25,127 nt of DNA from Candidatus Omnitrophota bacterium (GCA_028707105.1 JAQTUY010000006.1:1341-26467); one strand, 5' to 3'. Shown: positions 1 to 7,098, counted from the stretch's first letter. The notes: generated by a model not told the origin, from the sequence alone. Numbers and translations: made by a program.

Positions 1-378
1 ATAAACGTGGTTATGGCGCACTATCTGCCTGGCCTGCGCCCGTGACGAAGCCATACCCAGCTTGAATATGACATTATCGATCCGCCTCTCAAGAAGCTGA
101 AGCAGGATCTTTCCGGTAACGCCTTTGGTCTTGGTAGCCATGCTGAAATATTTGCGGAACTGGCGTTCCATAACGCCGTATATCCTTTTGACCTTCTGTT
201 TCTCTTTTAACTGCAAGCCGTAGTTGGAAGCCTTGCTCCTTCCCTGGCCATGGTCTCCCGGAGCGTATTCCCTTCTGGTAATCGAACATTTCTCCGTTAG
301 GCACCTTGCGCCTTTTAAGAACAGCTTCTCACCCTGCCTTCGGCATAATCTACAGACCGCACCCGTATACCTGGCCAT
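1..378 (-). CDS. rpsD: 30S ribosomal protein S4 (3' end cut by window edge)
   Basis: Primary 16S rRNA-binding protein that nucleates assembly of the 30S body. I translated 126 codons from the ATG at 378; the frame is open to position 1, so the C-terminal part lies outside. The N-terminus starts [18 protein letters not shown], with Cys9, Cys12, Cys26 and Cys31 forming the zinc site of C+ S4 proteins. The S4 RNA-binding domain begins near residue 98 ([20 protein letters not shown]). The ATG overlaps the rpsK stop by one base (TAATG), so translation is probably coupled. In many bacteria S4 represses its own operon; I could not recognise its mRNA target here. rpoA and rplQ would be expected next, beyond the edge. 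Confidence 0.97.
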   Translation of the reverse strand, partial: MARYTGAVCRLCRRQGEKLFLKGARCLTEKCSITRREYAPGDHGQGRSKASNYGLQLKEKQKVKRIYGVMERQFRKYFSMATKTKGVTGKILLQLLERRIDNVIFKLGMASSRAQARQIVRHNHVY

Positions 379-767
379 TACACTCTCCTTTTCTTCTTGG
401 GACGGCAACCGTTGTGAGGAATAGGAGTAACATCCTTTATAGAAGTCACGGTAAGGCCTGAGGCCTGAAGAGCCCTGATAGCCGACTCCCTGCCGGAACC
501 CGGACCCTTAACGCAAACTTCCACTTCCTTGATGCCAATCTCTTTTGCTTTTCTCGCCGCGTCCGATGCAGCTACCTGCGCCGCAAAGGGCGTAGACCTT
601 TTGGAACCGCTGAATCCCACCATTCCCGGCGCGGACCATACCAGGACATTGCCCTGTTTGTCGGTAATGGTAATGATAGTATTGTTAAAGCTCGCCTGGA
701 TATGCGCCACTCCATGCGTTACGCCTTTCGCAATCTTCTTTATCTTACTCTTCTCTTTAGTCGCCAT
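378..767 (-). CDS. rpsK: 30S ribosomal protein S11
   Basis: S11 of the 30S platform, next to the E site and the 3' region of 16S rRNA. The 129-aa product has the usual length and family features: the [19 protein letters not shown] core, the [14 protein letters not shown] segment and a basic C-terminus ending [10 protein letters not shown]. The ATG at 767 is preceded by an AGAGGAAA Shine-Dalgarno, 13 bp after the rpsM stop. The first residues ([12 protein letters not shown]) are a short lysine-rich N-terminal tail, common in the family. It lies in the alpha block between rpsM and rpsD, sharing one base with the rpsD start. Confidence 0.98.
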   Translation of the reverse strand: MATKEKSKIKKIAKGVTHGVAHIQASFNNTIITITDKQGNVLVWSAPGMVGFSGSKRSTPFAAQVAASDAARKAKEIGIKEVEVCVKGPGSGRESAIRALQASGLTVTSIKDVTPIPHNGCRPKKKRRV

Positions 768-780
768 AAGTTTCCTCTTT

Positions 781-1197
781 TTACTTCGCCTGTTTAGGTG
801 CCGGGGCGGCCGCCTTTGCCGGCTCTTTCCTGATCACTGCCAATCCGCCTTTTTTCGGGCCCTTTCTGGTGCGCGCGTTCGTGCGTGTGCGCTGGCCCCT
901 GACCGGAAGCCCTCTTCTGTGCCGAAGGCCTCTCCAGGAACCGATATCTATCAAACGCTTGATGTTCTGCGATATTTCACGGCGAAGGTCTCCCTCTACT
1001 TTGAACGTCTTCTTCTGTATCAAGGTAGTGATACGGTTGATCTCTTCGTCGGTCAGATCCTTGGCCCGCTTGCTGGGGTCGATCTGAGTTTCTTCCAGTA
1101 TCTTGATCGATAAAGACTTACCTACGCCATAAAGATAGCATAACGCGATGTCTATCCTTTTTTCCTTCGGTATATCAACACCTAATATCCTTGGCAT
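781..1197 (-). CDS. rpsM: 30S ribosomal protein S13
   Basis: S13 of the 30S head; it contacts the P-site tRNA and forms intersubunit bridges with 23S rRNA and L5. At 138 aa it is about 18-20 residues longer than E. coli S13. The body is canonical: [19 protein letters not shown], then the helix-two-turn-helix region, then [19 protein letters not shown]. The extra length is a C-terminal tail rich in Lys, Ala and Pro ([15 protein letters not shown]). The ATG at 1197 has a good Shine-Dalgarno (AGGTGG, 1204-1209). The gene follows an 81-bp spacer holding a promoter-like pair and opens the alpha block (rpsM-rpsK-rpsD). Confidence 0.97.
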   Translation of the reverse strand: MPRILGVDIPKEKRIDIALCYLYGVGKSLSIKILEETQIDPSKRAKDLTDEEINRITTLIQKKTFKVEGDLRREISQNIKRLIDIGSWRGLRHRRGLPVRGQRTRTNARTRKGPKKGGLAVIRKEPAKAAAPAPKQAK

Positions 1198-1278
1198 CTT
1201 CTTCCACCTTTTTTAATATGCTCACTCTGTTAACTGTCAAACAGGCAAATCCGGCCCGTAAGCTAAAAAAGCCGCACT
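1198..1278. other. rpmJ-rpsM spacer (81 bp)
   Basis: The spacer between the rpmJ stop and the rpsM start. On the coding strand it holds the rpsM Shine-Dalgarno AGGTGG (1204-1209), a TTGACA/TATTAA promoter-like pair (listed separately) and a weak GCTAAA/TTTAGC inverted repeat just after rpmJ. I see no GC-rich stem followed by a T run, so no intrinsic terminator. In E. coli the equivalent place carries the S4-binding pseudoknot of the alpha operon; I could not recognise such a fold by eye. Confidence 0.5.
1213..1240 (-). promoter_or_regulatory. Possible sigma-70-type promoter before rpsM
   Basis: On the minus strand a perfect -35 hexamer TTGACA (1240-1235) is followed after 16 bp by TATTAA (1218-1213), four of six matches to TATAAT. 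Transcription would start near 1206, inside the rpsM Shine-Dalgarno and only about 9 bases before the ATG. An rpsM transcript from here would be nearly leaderless, which weakens the case for rpsM itself, though rpsK, rpsD and downstream genes could still be served. E. coli also has a promoter upstream of rpsM. This is a pattern match only. Confidence 0.3.
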
Positions 1279-1392
1279 TTAGCCCTGTCTTTGTTTATGT
1301 TTGACATTGGGGCAGATTACCCTGATAACTCCCCTTCTCTTGATGATCTTGCACCTGCTGCATATTTTTTTGACTGACGCTTTTACTTTCAC
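1279..1392 (-). CDS. rpmJ: 50S ribosomal protein L36, zinc-ribbon type
   Basis: Smallest large-subunit protein; it binds 23S rRNA and stabilises a late-assembled region of the 50S. I translated 37 codons by hand: (M)[19 protein letters not shown] followed by [17 protein letters not shown] and TAA. The three cysteines and one histidine (CxxC, then C and H) form the zinc ribbon of C+ L36. The start is GTG at 1392, chosen because MKVKASVKK is the family N-terminus. A second in-frame GTG lies nine codons upstream at 1419 with no stop between, but the extension (VKYGRGRAR) is not family-like. The Shine-Dalgarno (GAGGAAGGG) and start sit within a palindromic element. Order infA-rpmJ-rpsM is standard. 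Confidence 0.95.
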   Translation of the reverse strand: MKVKASVKKICSRCKIIKRRGVIRVICPNVKHKQRQG

Positions 1393-1444
1393 CCTAGCCC
1401 TTCCTCTCCCATATTTCACCCTGCCTTCTCGCGAAGGGTTAGGG
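1392..1444 (-). repeat. Palindromic element covering the rpmJ ribosome-binding site
   Basis: The plus strand has CCCTAGCCCTTC at 1392-1403 and GAAGGGTTAGGG at 1433-1444, inverted arms matching at 11 of 12 positions. A smaller perfect hairpin, CCTTC-TCGC-GAAGG, lies at 1424-1437. In the transcript (minus strand) the outer arms pair CCCTAACCCTTC with GAAGGGCTAGGG. The second arm contains part of the rpmJ Shine-Dalgarno and ends at the first base of its GTG start, so the fold would cover the start region. The inner hairpin uses the upstream arm and competes with the outer one. It fills most of the 60-bp infA-rpmJ spacer. It may be a translational control fold or an inserted dispersed repeat. Confidence 0.6.
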
Positions 1445-1452
1445 CAATGTGT

Positions 1453-1671
1453 TTATTTATTCCTGAATGTTATTCTCCCGCGGCTTAAATCATACGGTGA
1501 TAATTCCAGTTTCACTTTATCGCCGGGGAGTATACGGATGAAATTCATCCGCATTTTGCCTGATACATGCGCTAAAACCTTATGGCCGTTGTCCAATTCG
1601 ACCCTGAACATCGCGTTGGGAAGCATCTCCAGTACTGTTCCTTCTGTCTCGATGAGTTCTTCCTTAGGCAT
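1453..1671 (-). CDS. infA: Translation initiation factor IF-1
   Basis: IF-1 binds the 30S A site during initiation and works with IF-2 and IF-3. The 72-aa product is the standard length: a single S1-like OB fold with the family motifs [19 protein letters not shown], a histidine-containing [20 protein letters not shown] core, and the end [10 protein letters not shown]. The ATG at 1671 gives the usual N-terminus [11 protein letters not shown]. It lies 39 bp after map and 60 bp before rpmJ, the common map-infA-rpmJ order outside the gammaproteobacteria. Confidence 0.98.
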   Translation of the reverse strand: MPKEELIETEGTVLEMLPNAMFRVELDNGHKVLAHVSGKMRMNFIRILPGDKVKLELSPYDLSRGRITFRNK

Positions 1672-1710
1672 AAGTCTATTCCTTATTTCTCCTTACCGAT
1701 CAAGTCTTTG

Positions 1711-2457
1711 CTAAATTTGAGTCAAGATGCCGGGTTCGCCGCTGGTTATTAGTACCGTATGTTCAAAATGTGCCGACAATGAACCGTCATTAGTCAGGGC
1801 TGTCCAGTTGTTCGCGTCGATCTTGGTCTGCCAGGTCCCCATATTCACCATGGGCTCGATCGCTAGCACCATGCCGGGCACAAGCTTTATCCCCTGATGC
1901 GGCCTGCCGAAATTCGGTATCTCAGGTTCCTCGTGCAAATTACGCCCTATCCCGTGCCCTACAAACTGGCGCACCACTGAGAACTTGTTGGACTCCACAT
2001 GCTCTTGAATGGCATGCGAGATATCAAACAAACAATTATGCGCCCTGGCTTGCTTTATCCCCAGGTACAAAGCCTCTTTAGTCACCTGAATAAGCTTTTT
2101 GGCGCGGGCATCGATCTTGCCCACCGCCACTGTGACCGCGCTGTCGGAAAAAAAACCGTCTAAGTTTACGCCGACATCAAGGCTGAGAATATCCCCTTCT
2201 TTCAAAACGCGCTCACCCGGTATCCCATGGACGACTTCACTATTTAAAGAAGTACAAGTGTTGGCGGGAAACCCGTGGTATCCCTTAAAAGCAGGGAGTA
2301 CATGCTCAGCCGACATCAATTCCAACGCTAAATTGTCAAGTTCCTTCGTTGTGACTCCGGGCTTTACCGCTTTCGTCAGCCCATTTATCACCCGCGCCAG
2401 AGCCATACCTGCTTTCTTCATCGCCTGGATCTCTTCGGCGGTCTTTATTATTACCAT
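1711..2457 (-). CDS. map: Methionine aminopeptidase, type I
   Basis: Cytoplasmic metalloprotease that removes the initiator Met from nascent proteins after deformylation. The 248-aa product is a bare type Ia catalytic domain (pita-bread fold) with no N-terminal zinc-finger extension. All expected metal ligands are present: Asp94 (LSLDVG), Asp105 (FFSDSA), His168 (GHGIG), Glu201 (AIEPMV) and Glu232 (HFEHT). His77 (VVHGIP) is the substrate-binding histidine. The ATG at 2457 directly follows the adk stop (TAGATG), so the two are probably co-translated. Its place between adk and infA matches its role in processing new proteins. Confidence 0.98.
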   Translation of the reverse strand: MVIIKTAEEIQAMKKAGMALARVINGLTKAVKPGVTTKELDNLALELMSAEHVLPAFKGYHGFPANTCTSLNSEVVHGIPGERVLKEGDILSLDVGVNLDGFFSDSAVTVAVGKIDARAKKLIQVTKEALYLGIKQARAHNCLFDISHAIQEHVESNKFSVVRQFVGHGIGRNLHEEPEIPNFGRPHQGIKLVPGMVLAIEPMVNMGTWQTKIDANNWTALTNDGSLSAHFEHTVLITSGEPGILTQI

Positions 2458-3105
2458 CTATATTCTATTGGGTTTAGCCAACGCTATTATCTTATCCACG
2501 ACTATATCCGGGTCGTCATCCGCGGATATACGATATAACATCTCCTTCTTATCGTAGTAGTCGACTACTGAAGCTGTCTCTTTAAGATAAACGTCTAAAC
2601 GCCTCTTGATAGTTTCTTCGTGATCGTCCGGCCTTTGATAAAGCGCGCCACCGCAAATATCGCAAATGCCTTCTTTCTTCGGAGGCATGTTCTTCAGGTG
2701 AAAATTCGCCCCGCACTTGGTGCACACCCGCCTGCCGGAAAGCCGCTGTATTACTACCGGCTCCGAAGTCTGCAGGTAGACGACATAGATGCCGTCGCTT
2801 TTATCAAGCTTATCTTCCAGGATCTTAGCCTGCGCGTTATTCCTGGGATATCCGTCAAGAATAAAGCCATTTTTAGTATCATCCACCTTGATCCTGGCCA
2901 GAAGCATGTCGTTGACAAGGGTATCGGGAACAAGCTCTCCCTTTTCCATATAGCCCCTGGCCTCTATACCGAACGGCGTATTATTTTTTACGTTCTGGCG
3001 CAGCAGGTCTCCGGTGGAGATATGCGGAATCTTGAGCTTTTCAACCAGGACTTTTGCCTGCGTCCCCTTACCCGCGCCCGGAGGGCCGAGCAATATTATT
3101 ATCAC
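2458..3105 (-). CDS. adk: Adenylate kinase with zinc-type lid
   Basis: Interconverts ATP + AMP and 2 ADP in the cytoplasm. The 215-aa long form has the P-loop GPPGAGKGT (residues 7-15), the AMP-binding STGDLLR segment, LDGYPR near 84-88, and a long LID. The LID has Cys128, Cys131, Cys148 and Cys151 (CTKCG...CDICG), the four-cysteine zinc site known from Gram-positive and other Adks; E. coli Adk has lost it. The start is GTG at 3105, overlapping the secY TGA by four bases (GTGA). MIIILLGPPG matches the family N-terminus, so no upstream start is needed. The secY-adk-map order is widespread. Confidence 0.97.
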   Translation of the reverse strand: MIIILLGPPGAGKGTQAKVLVEKLKIPHISTGDLLRQNVKNNTPFGIEARGYMEKGELVPDTLVNDMLLARIKVDDTKNGFILDGYPRNNAQAKILEDKLDKSDGIYVVYLQTSEPVVIQRLSGRRVCTKCGANFHLKNMPPKKEGICDICGGALYQRPDDHEETIKRRLDVYLKETASVVDYYDKKEMLYRISADDDPDIVVDKIIALAKPNRI

Positions 3106-4445
3106 CGTCTGCCTCTTAATTTACCCGACTTGATGAATCCTTCATAATTATGCATTAAGAGATGCGACTCTATCTGCTTAAGCGTATCCAGCATAACCCC
3201 GACAACGATCAGTATCCCGGTACCGCCGAAGAATGAAGCCACCAGATACGGAACTTTAAGCCAGGCCATAATGAAATCCGGGAAGATCGCGATAACCACG
3301 ATAAATAACGCTCCGGCCAGGGTAATACGGGTGATCACAAAATCCAGGTATTCGGCGGTCGGTTTTCCGGGACGGATCCCCGGGATAAAACCGCCGTACT
3401 TCTTCATGTTTTCCGACAAGTCGTTAGGATTGATGACAATCGCCGTATAGAAATAACAAAAGAACATTATCAACAACGCGTACATCATCGTGTAAAGAAT
3501 ATGGCCGCGGATGAGCCACTCAGCCATCTTCTGGAATGACGGGTTCGGTATGAACGATGCCAACGTCGCCGGAAACAGGATTATTGACTGCGCAAAGATG
3601 ATGGCGATTACGCCGGAGGTGTCTACTTTTAAAGGGATATAGGTGCTCTGGCCGCCATAGACCTTCCTGCCCACGATCCTTCGGGCATACTGAACCGGTA
3701 TCTTACGCTGCCCCTGGGTGATCATGATGACCGCAAAAACAACCCCGACCAGAAAAACCACCATTACCAATAACGTAAAAGGTTCGATCTGCCTTTTTGC
3801 GGCGGAAAACGGCGATAGAAGGACCAGCTGATGCAAGGCCGCGGGTATCCTGGAAATGATACCGGCTGTTATGACCAGGGAAATCCCGTTGCCTATCCCC
3901 TTCTCCTGGATCTGCTCGCCCAGCCACATAATAAAGATCGTCCCGGTGGTAAGGGTAAGCATCGTAAGGATACGAAAGCCGAGCCCGGGATTCATGACGA
4001 TATTCAAACCCTCGAACCGCGCTGGGTTCTCCAGCCACAACGCCACAAAAAACGCCTGCAGTAAAGAAAGAGCGACCGTTCCGTAACGGGTATACTGGTT
4101 TATCTTTTGATGCCCGGCGCGGCCTTCCTTGGCGATTTTCTCAAGCGCGGGGATTACTGCCGTCAAGAGCTGTAATATGATCGAAGCCGATATATAGGGC
4201 ATGATCCCCAGCGCGAAAATAGTCAACCGTTCCATGGCGCCGCCGGAAAACATGTTGATTATACCAAAGACTGTTCCTTCCCCGCCCTGGGCCATGCGGG
4301 CAAAAAACTCCGCCAATGCCTGGCCGTTAATACCCGGGGTGGGAACATAACACCCTATTCTATAAACAGCAAGCAATCCCAGAGTAAAGAGCACCTTCTT
4401 CTTTAGGTCCGGGATCCTGACTGAATTGACTAAAGCGCTAATCAT
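3102..4445 (-). CDS. secY: Preprotein translocase channel subunit SecY
   Basis: Inner-membrane channel of the Sec translocon (SecYEG), used for secretion and membrane insertion. The 447-aa protein is close to E. coli length and shows the ten-helix SecY pattern: an amphipathic N-terminus (NSVRIPDLKKKVLFTLGLL), then YRIGCYVPTPGI, the conserved IMPYISASIILQLLT, QEKGIGNGISL before the mid-protein loop, and QGQRKIPVQYARR in the large cytoplasmic loop. It ends with a basic tail. The ATG at 4445 overlaps the rplO end by 8 bp; the Shine-Dalgarno is weak, so coupling to rplO is likely. No residue looks unusual. Confidence 0.98.
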   Translation of the reverse strand: MISALVNSVRIPDLKKKVLFTLGLLAVYRIGCYVPTPGINGQALAEFFARMAQGGEGTVFGIINMFSGGAMERLTIFALGIMPYISASIILQLLTAVIPALEKIAKEGRAGHQKINQYTRYGTVALSLLQAFFVALWLENPARFEGLNIVMNPGLGFRILTMLTLTTGTIFIMWLGEQIQEKGIGNGISLVITAGIISRIPAALHQLVLLSPFSAAKRQIEPFTLLVMVVFLVGVVFAVIMITQGQRKIPVQYARRIVGRKVYGGQSTYIPLKVDTSGVIAIIFAQSIILFPATLASFIPNPSFQKMAEWLIRGHILYTMMYALLIMFFCYFYTAIVINPNDLSENMKKYGGFIPGIRPGKPTAEYLDFVITRITLAGALFIVVIAIFPDFIMAWLKVPYLVASFFGGTGILIVVGVMLDTLKQIESHLLMHNYEGFIKSGKLRGRR

Positions 4446-5028
4446 TAATGATCTCTGCTCGGCCGCCGGCCTTTTCTATTTTCTCTTTTGCCTGCACGGA
4501 AAAAGCGTGTGCTTTAACCGTAAGGGACGCCTGGATATCCCCGTCTCCGAGGATCTTTACCGGCCTGTCTTTATCCCTGATCAAACCTTTACTTTCAAGA
4601 AGGGCCGGTTCGACGACTGTCTCTTTTAATCCTGCCAAAGACGCTAAATTTATTACCTGATATTCTTTTTTAAACCTGGTATTATTAAAACCTCTTTTGG
4701 GTATCCTGCGGATCAGCGGTGTCTGGCCGCCCTCAAACCCCGGATAAAAATCCCTTCCGGCGCGGGAGGTCTGCCCCTTAACACCGCGGGTCGATGTTTT
4801 CCCGTGGCCGGAGCTGGAACCCCTTCCCAGTAATTTCTTTTTCTTATGCGCCCCTTTAGGAACCTGCAGATTATGTAAGCCGATAGCAGGCGCCTTAACC
4901 GGCAACTTTTCAGCTTTTGTGGCCTTGACCGGAGCGGCTGCTTTGCGCTCAGAAGGCTCTTTTTTTACAGCCTGCTTCTCAGACGCTTTAACGCCCTTAT
5001 CACTCTTTATTTTCTTCTTATTTTCCAT
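4438..5028 (-). CDS. rplO: 50S ribosomal protein L15 with long N-terminal extension
   Basis: Late-assembly 50S protein. The L15 body starts near residue 48 ([20 protein letters not shown]), followed by [18 protein letters not shown] and the C-terminal [13 protein letters not shown]. Ahead of it is a ~47-residue extension rich in Lys, Ala, Pro and Glu (for example [19 protein letters not shown]), so the protein is 196 aa against about 145 usual. I chose the ATG at 5028; a GTG at 5034 in the same frame is the alternative. The gene overlaps rpsE by 11 bp (17 bp from the GTG), leaving no room for rpmD, which commonly sits here. The extension looks unstructured and cationic; its function is unknown. 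Confidence 0.94.
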   Translation of the reverse strand: MENKKKIKSDKGVKASEKQAVKKEPSERKAAAPVKATKAEKLPVKAPAIGLHNLQVPKGAHKKKKLLGRGSSSGHGKTSTRGVKGQTSRAGRDFYPGFEGGQTPLIRRIPKRGFNNTRFKKEYQVINLASLAGLKETVVEPALLESKGLIRDKDRPVKILGDGDIQASLTVKAHAFSVQAKEKIEKAGGRAEIIND

Positions 5029-5515
5029 CTTCACTCTTTATTTCCCGCGTCCTGGCGGGTTGAAGCCTGGTTAACCCGTCCACGGTTGCTTTAATAACGT
5101 TAATAGGATTATTCGATTTAAGGCACTTAGTTAGAATGTCCTTAATCCCCGCTGCCTCGCATATCGCCCTGACCGGTCCCGCGGCAATGACACCGGTTCC
5201 TTCAGAGGCGGGCCTCAATAATACCTTCGCCGCTCCGTATTCTCCGGTAACTTCATGAGCAATACTCGTGCCCTCAAGGTTCACCTTGACGATGTTATTC
5301 TTAGCGTAGGTCAAACCTTTACGTATCGCCTCAGCGACCTCATTGGCCTTGCCGGTGGCAAAACCCACGCGCCCTTTGGTGTCTCCGACCACGACCAGCG
5401 CGGCGAAGGACATCTTCTTGCCGCCTTTGGTTACTTTGGTTACGCGGTTAATAGAAATTACCTTCTCGACAAATGCTGCCTTTTCTTCAAGTTTAATATT
5501 GACTAATCGGGGCAT
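5018..5515 (-). CDS. rpsE: 30S ribosomal protein S5
   Basis: 30S protein near the decoding site and mRNA entry, involved in accuracy and head-body linkage. The 165-aa product has the N-terminal double-stranded-RNA-binding-like domain ([18 protein letters not shown], then [20 protein letters not shown]) and the C-terminal domain with [18 protein letters not shown] and ...[17 protein letters not shown]. Length is typical. The ATG at 5515 shares one base with the rplR stop (TAATG), and the 3' end overlaps rplO. The rpmD gene that usually follows is missing. Confidence 0.98.
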   Translation of the reverse strand: MPRLVNIKLEEKAAFVEKVISINRVTKVTKGGKKMSFAALVVVGDTKGRVGFATGKANEVAEAIRKGLTYAKNNIVKVNLEGTSIAHEVTGEYGAAKVLLRPASEGTGVIAAGPVRAICEAAGIKDILTKCLKSNNPINVIKATVDGLTRLQPARTREIKSEDGK

Positions 5516-5835
5516 TAGAACTCCAACCCTCCTTTTCTAAGCGCCTCGGCAAAAGCCTTGATCCTTCCATGATAAGGATACTTGTCCCTATCAAAGACTA
5601 CTTTGCTAAAGCCCTTTTCTTTTGCTTTTTTTGCAAAAACTTCGCCGAGCATCCCTGCCGCTTTGGCATTCCCGCCGTAAGGGAACTTCTCTTTGATGTC
5701 CTTGTAGTTCGTGGACAACGCGAACACGGTCTTCTTGCCGATATCGTCAACAAGCTGGGCGAAAACATTACGGTGACTACGGCGCACCGAAACCCTTGGC
5801 CTTTCCTTGGAACCTTTTATTCGTGTCTTATTCAT
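5515..5835 (-). CDS. rplR: 50S ribosomal protein L18, short N-terminus
   Basis: Binds 5S rRNA with L5 in the central protuberance. The family core is clear: [20 protein letters not shown], a middle region, and the C-terminal [21 protein letters not shown]. The 106-aa protein is about 10-15 residues shorter than most L18, because the basic arm before the KERPRLSV-type motif is nearly absent (only MNKTRIKG). In the upstream frame a TAA lies eight sense codons before the ATG, with no usable start between, so the short form is real in this sequence. The gene follows a 61-bp spacer with a hairpin after rplF and overlaps rpsE by one base. Confidence 0.96.
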   Translation of the reverse strand: MNKTRIKGSKERPRVSVRRSHRNVFAQLVDDIGKKTVFALSTNYKDIKEKFPYGGNAKAAGMLGEVFAKKAKEKGFSKVVFDRDKYPYHGRIKAFAEALRKGGLEF

Positions 5836-5862
5836 ATTAGTTCGCTCTCTTTGAAAATTCCG

Positions 5863-5903
5863 TTATACTTTCGCGGCTGTTTTAGCCCGCGAGTGTTTAT
5901 TTT
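5863..5903 (-). repeat. Hairpin and shared spacer module after rplF
   Basis: The rplF-rplR spacer carries an imperfect inverted repeat on the coding strand, CGCGGGCT-AAAAC-AGCCGCG (5891-5872), with one bulged base. It is followed by GAAAGTATAAC rather than a T run, so it is not a standard terminator. On the plus strand the flanks TTATACTTTC (5863-5872), TTTAGCCCG (5881-5889) and TTTATTTT (5896-5903, containing the rplF stop) also occur in the same order around the palindrome in the rpsJ-rplC spacer. TATAAC is a 5/6 match to a -10 box, but I see no -35. It may be a shortened relative of that element or a processing hairpin. Confidence 0.5.
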
Positions 5904-6439
5904 GTGGCGGCTGCCTTACCGACCTTCTTCCTTACTATCTCACCTGCGAAACGTATGCCTTTTCCTTTATAAGGCTCAGGAGGATATATCGCGCGTAACT
6001 TCGCGGCAGTAACACCGACCAATTCCTTATCGATACCGCGAATGACGATCTGAGTCTGCTTGGGAGTCTCGATCTGGATGCCTTCGGGGACCGTGAAAAC
6101 TACCGGATGGGAAAAACCAAGCTGCATCGTTAACGCCTTGCCTTGGGCCGCCGCCCTGAAACCTACTCCTACAACCTCTAATTCCTTGGAATATCCTTGA
6201 GTGACCCCGGTTATCATATTGACTATCAGCATGCGCACCAGGCCATGCATGGCTTTATCCACTTTGATATCAGTAGGCCTGGTAACGATAGCCTGGCCGT
6301 CTTTGACTTCCACGATTATCCTGCCGGGAATAGTCATTAAAAGCTTTCCCTTGGGGCCCTGAACGCTGATCTGCCTCTGCGCTACTTCGACTTTTACATC
6401 ATTAGGTATCGCTACCGGTTTTTTTCCTATGCGTGACAT
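5897..6439 (-). CDS. rplF: 50S ribosomal protein L6
   Basis: 50S protein near the sarcin-ricin loop and factor-binding site. The 180-aa product has the two repeated L6 domains: MSRIGKKPVAIPNDVKVEV at the start, the YSKELEVVGVGFRAAAQGK segment, and the C-terminal signature PPEPYKGKGIRFAGEIVRKK. Length is normal, with a short basic tail (VGKAAATK). The ATG at 6439 follows a 45-bp spacer after rpsH in which I see only the ribosome-binding region. A hairpin follows its stop codon. Confidence 0.98.
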   Translation of the reverse strand: MSRIGKKPVAIPNDVKVEVAQRQISVQGPKGKLLMTIPGRIIVEVKDGQAIVTRPTDIKVDKAMHGLVRMLIVNMITGVTQGYSKELEVVGVGFRAAAQGKALTMQLGFSHPVVFTVPEGIQIETPKQTQIVIRGIDKELVGVTAAKLRAIYPPEPYKGKGIRFAGEIVRKKVGKAAATK

Positions 6440-6484
6440 ATTTTCTTTCCGTAAATATTAGCTGCTGTTATTTTAAGATTTTGC

Positions 6485-6880
6485 CTACCAAACATTACAG
6501 ATGACTTCGCCGCCGATCTTATCCAGACGAGCTTGATCATCCGTAAGTATACCTTTAGAAGTGGAGATCACGGAGATACCCCTGCCTCTTAAGACCCGCG
6601 GGATCCTGCCTGCTTTAACATATACGCGAAGCCCCAGCCTTGAAACACGCTTAAGGTTAGTGATAACAGGCTTCCCCGAGACATATTTCAGGTATATGCG
6701 CAATACGCCCTGTTTTTTATCATCAATAAGCTTAAAATCCTCTATATACTGTTCTTTCTTTAATATCTCCAGGATCGAAACGCACATCTTGGAAGCCGGA
6801 ACGTCGACCTTATCTTTTTTTACAATAAGGCCGTTACGGATCACGGTCAGCATATCTGCTATAAGATCGTTCTTTGACAT
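6485..6880 (-). CDS. rpsH: 30S ribosomal protein S8
   Basis: Primary 16S rRNA-binding protein of the 30S platform; in E. coli it also represses the spc operon by binding mRNA near the rplX-rplE junction. The 131-aa product starts MSKNDLIADMLTVIRNG and ends with the signature RGRGISVISTSKGILTDDQA followed by GGEVICNVW. Length is standard. The order rplE-rpsN-rpsH-rplF is canonical. Here rplX and rplE are separated by only 2 bp; I did not recognise an S8-binding helix there. Confidence 0.98.
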   Translation of the reverse strand: MSKNDLIADMLTVIRNGLIVKKDKVDVPASKMCVSILEILKKEQYIEDFKLIDDKKQGVLRIYLKYVSGKPVITNLKRVSRLGLRVYVKAGRIPRVLRGRGISVISTSKGILTDDQARLDKIGGEVICNVW

Positions 6881-6912
6881 TGTCCTCGTTTACTCCTTAT
6901 TTTTTGGTATTA

Positions 6913-7098
6913 CTACCAGCTGGCTTTTTTGACACCGGGGATCAAACCTGACCAGGCCAGTTCCCTGAAACATATGCGGCACAGTTTAAACCTGCGCAGG
7001 TAACCGCCTGACCTTCCGCAAAGGGCGCAGCGGTTGTGCTTACGCGCAGAAAACTTCGGTGCTCTCTTCCATCTCGCTATTTGTGAATTCTTAGCCAT
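6913..7098 (-). CDS. rpsN: 30S ribosomal protein S14, zinc-binding short type (type Z)
   Basis: 30S head protein. The 61-aa product is the short zinc-dependent form (often named rpsZ/rpsN1), not the ~100-aa form of E. coli. Its zinc ribbon is [20 protein letters not shown], two CxxC pairs 12 residues apart, followed by [21 protein letters not shown]. The ATG at 7098 is preceded by a GGGACGGA-like Shine-Dalgarno in a 28-bp spacer after rplE. No zinc-independent paralogue is visible in this window. Confidence 0.98.
   Translation of the reverse strand: MAKNSQIARWKRAPKFSARKHNRCALCGRSGGYLRRFKLCRICFRELAWSGLIPGVKKASW

Noticed and set aside
89..304. A 71-codon minus-strand frame within rpsD
   Set aside because: It is out of frame with rpsD, which translates cleanly as S4 over the same bases.
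529..1113. A 194-codon plus-strand open frame, and many other plus-strand frames of 60-200 codons across the window
   Set aside because: They lie antisense to recognisable ribosomal, polymerase and factor genes, have no family-like sequence, and arise from the codon pattern of the opposite strand.
3703..4038. A 111-codon minus-strand frame inside secY
   Set aside because: Out-of-frame shadow of SecY with no supporting motif or ribosome-binding site.
5862..5867. TATAAC before rplR as a promoter
   Set aside because: No -35-like hexamer at a suitable distance; retained only as part of the shared spacer module.
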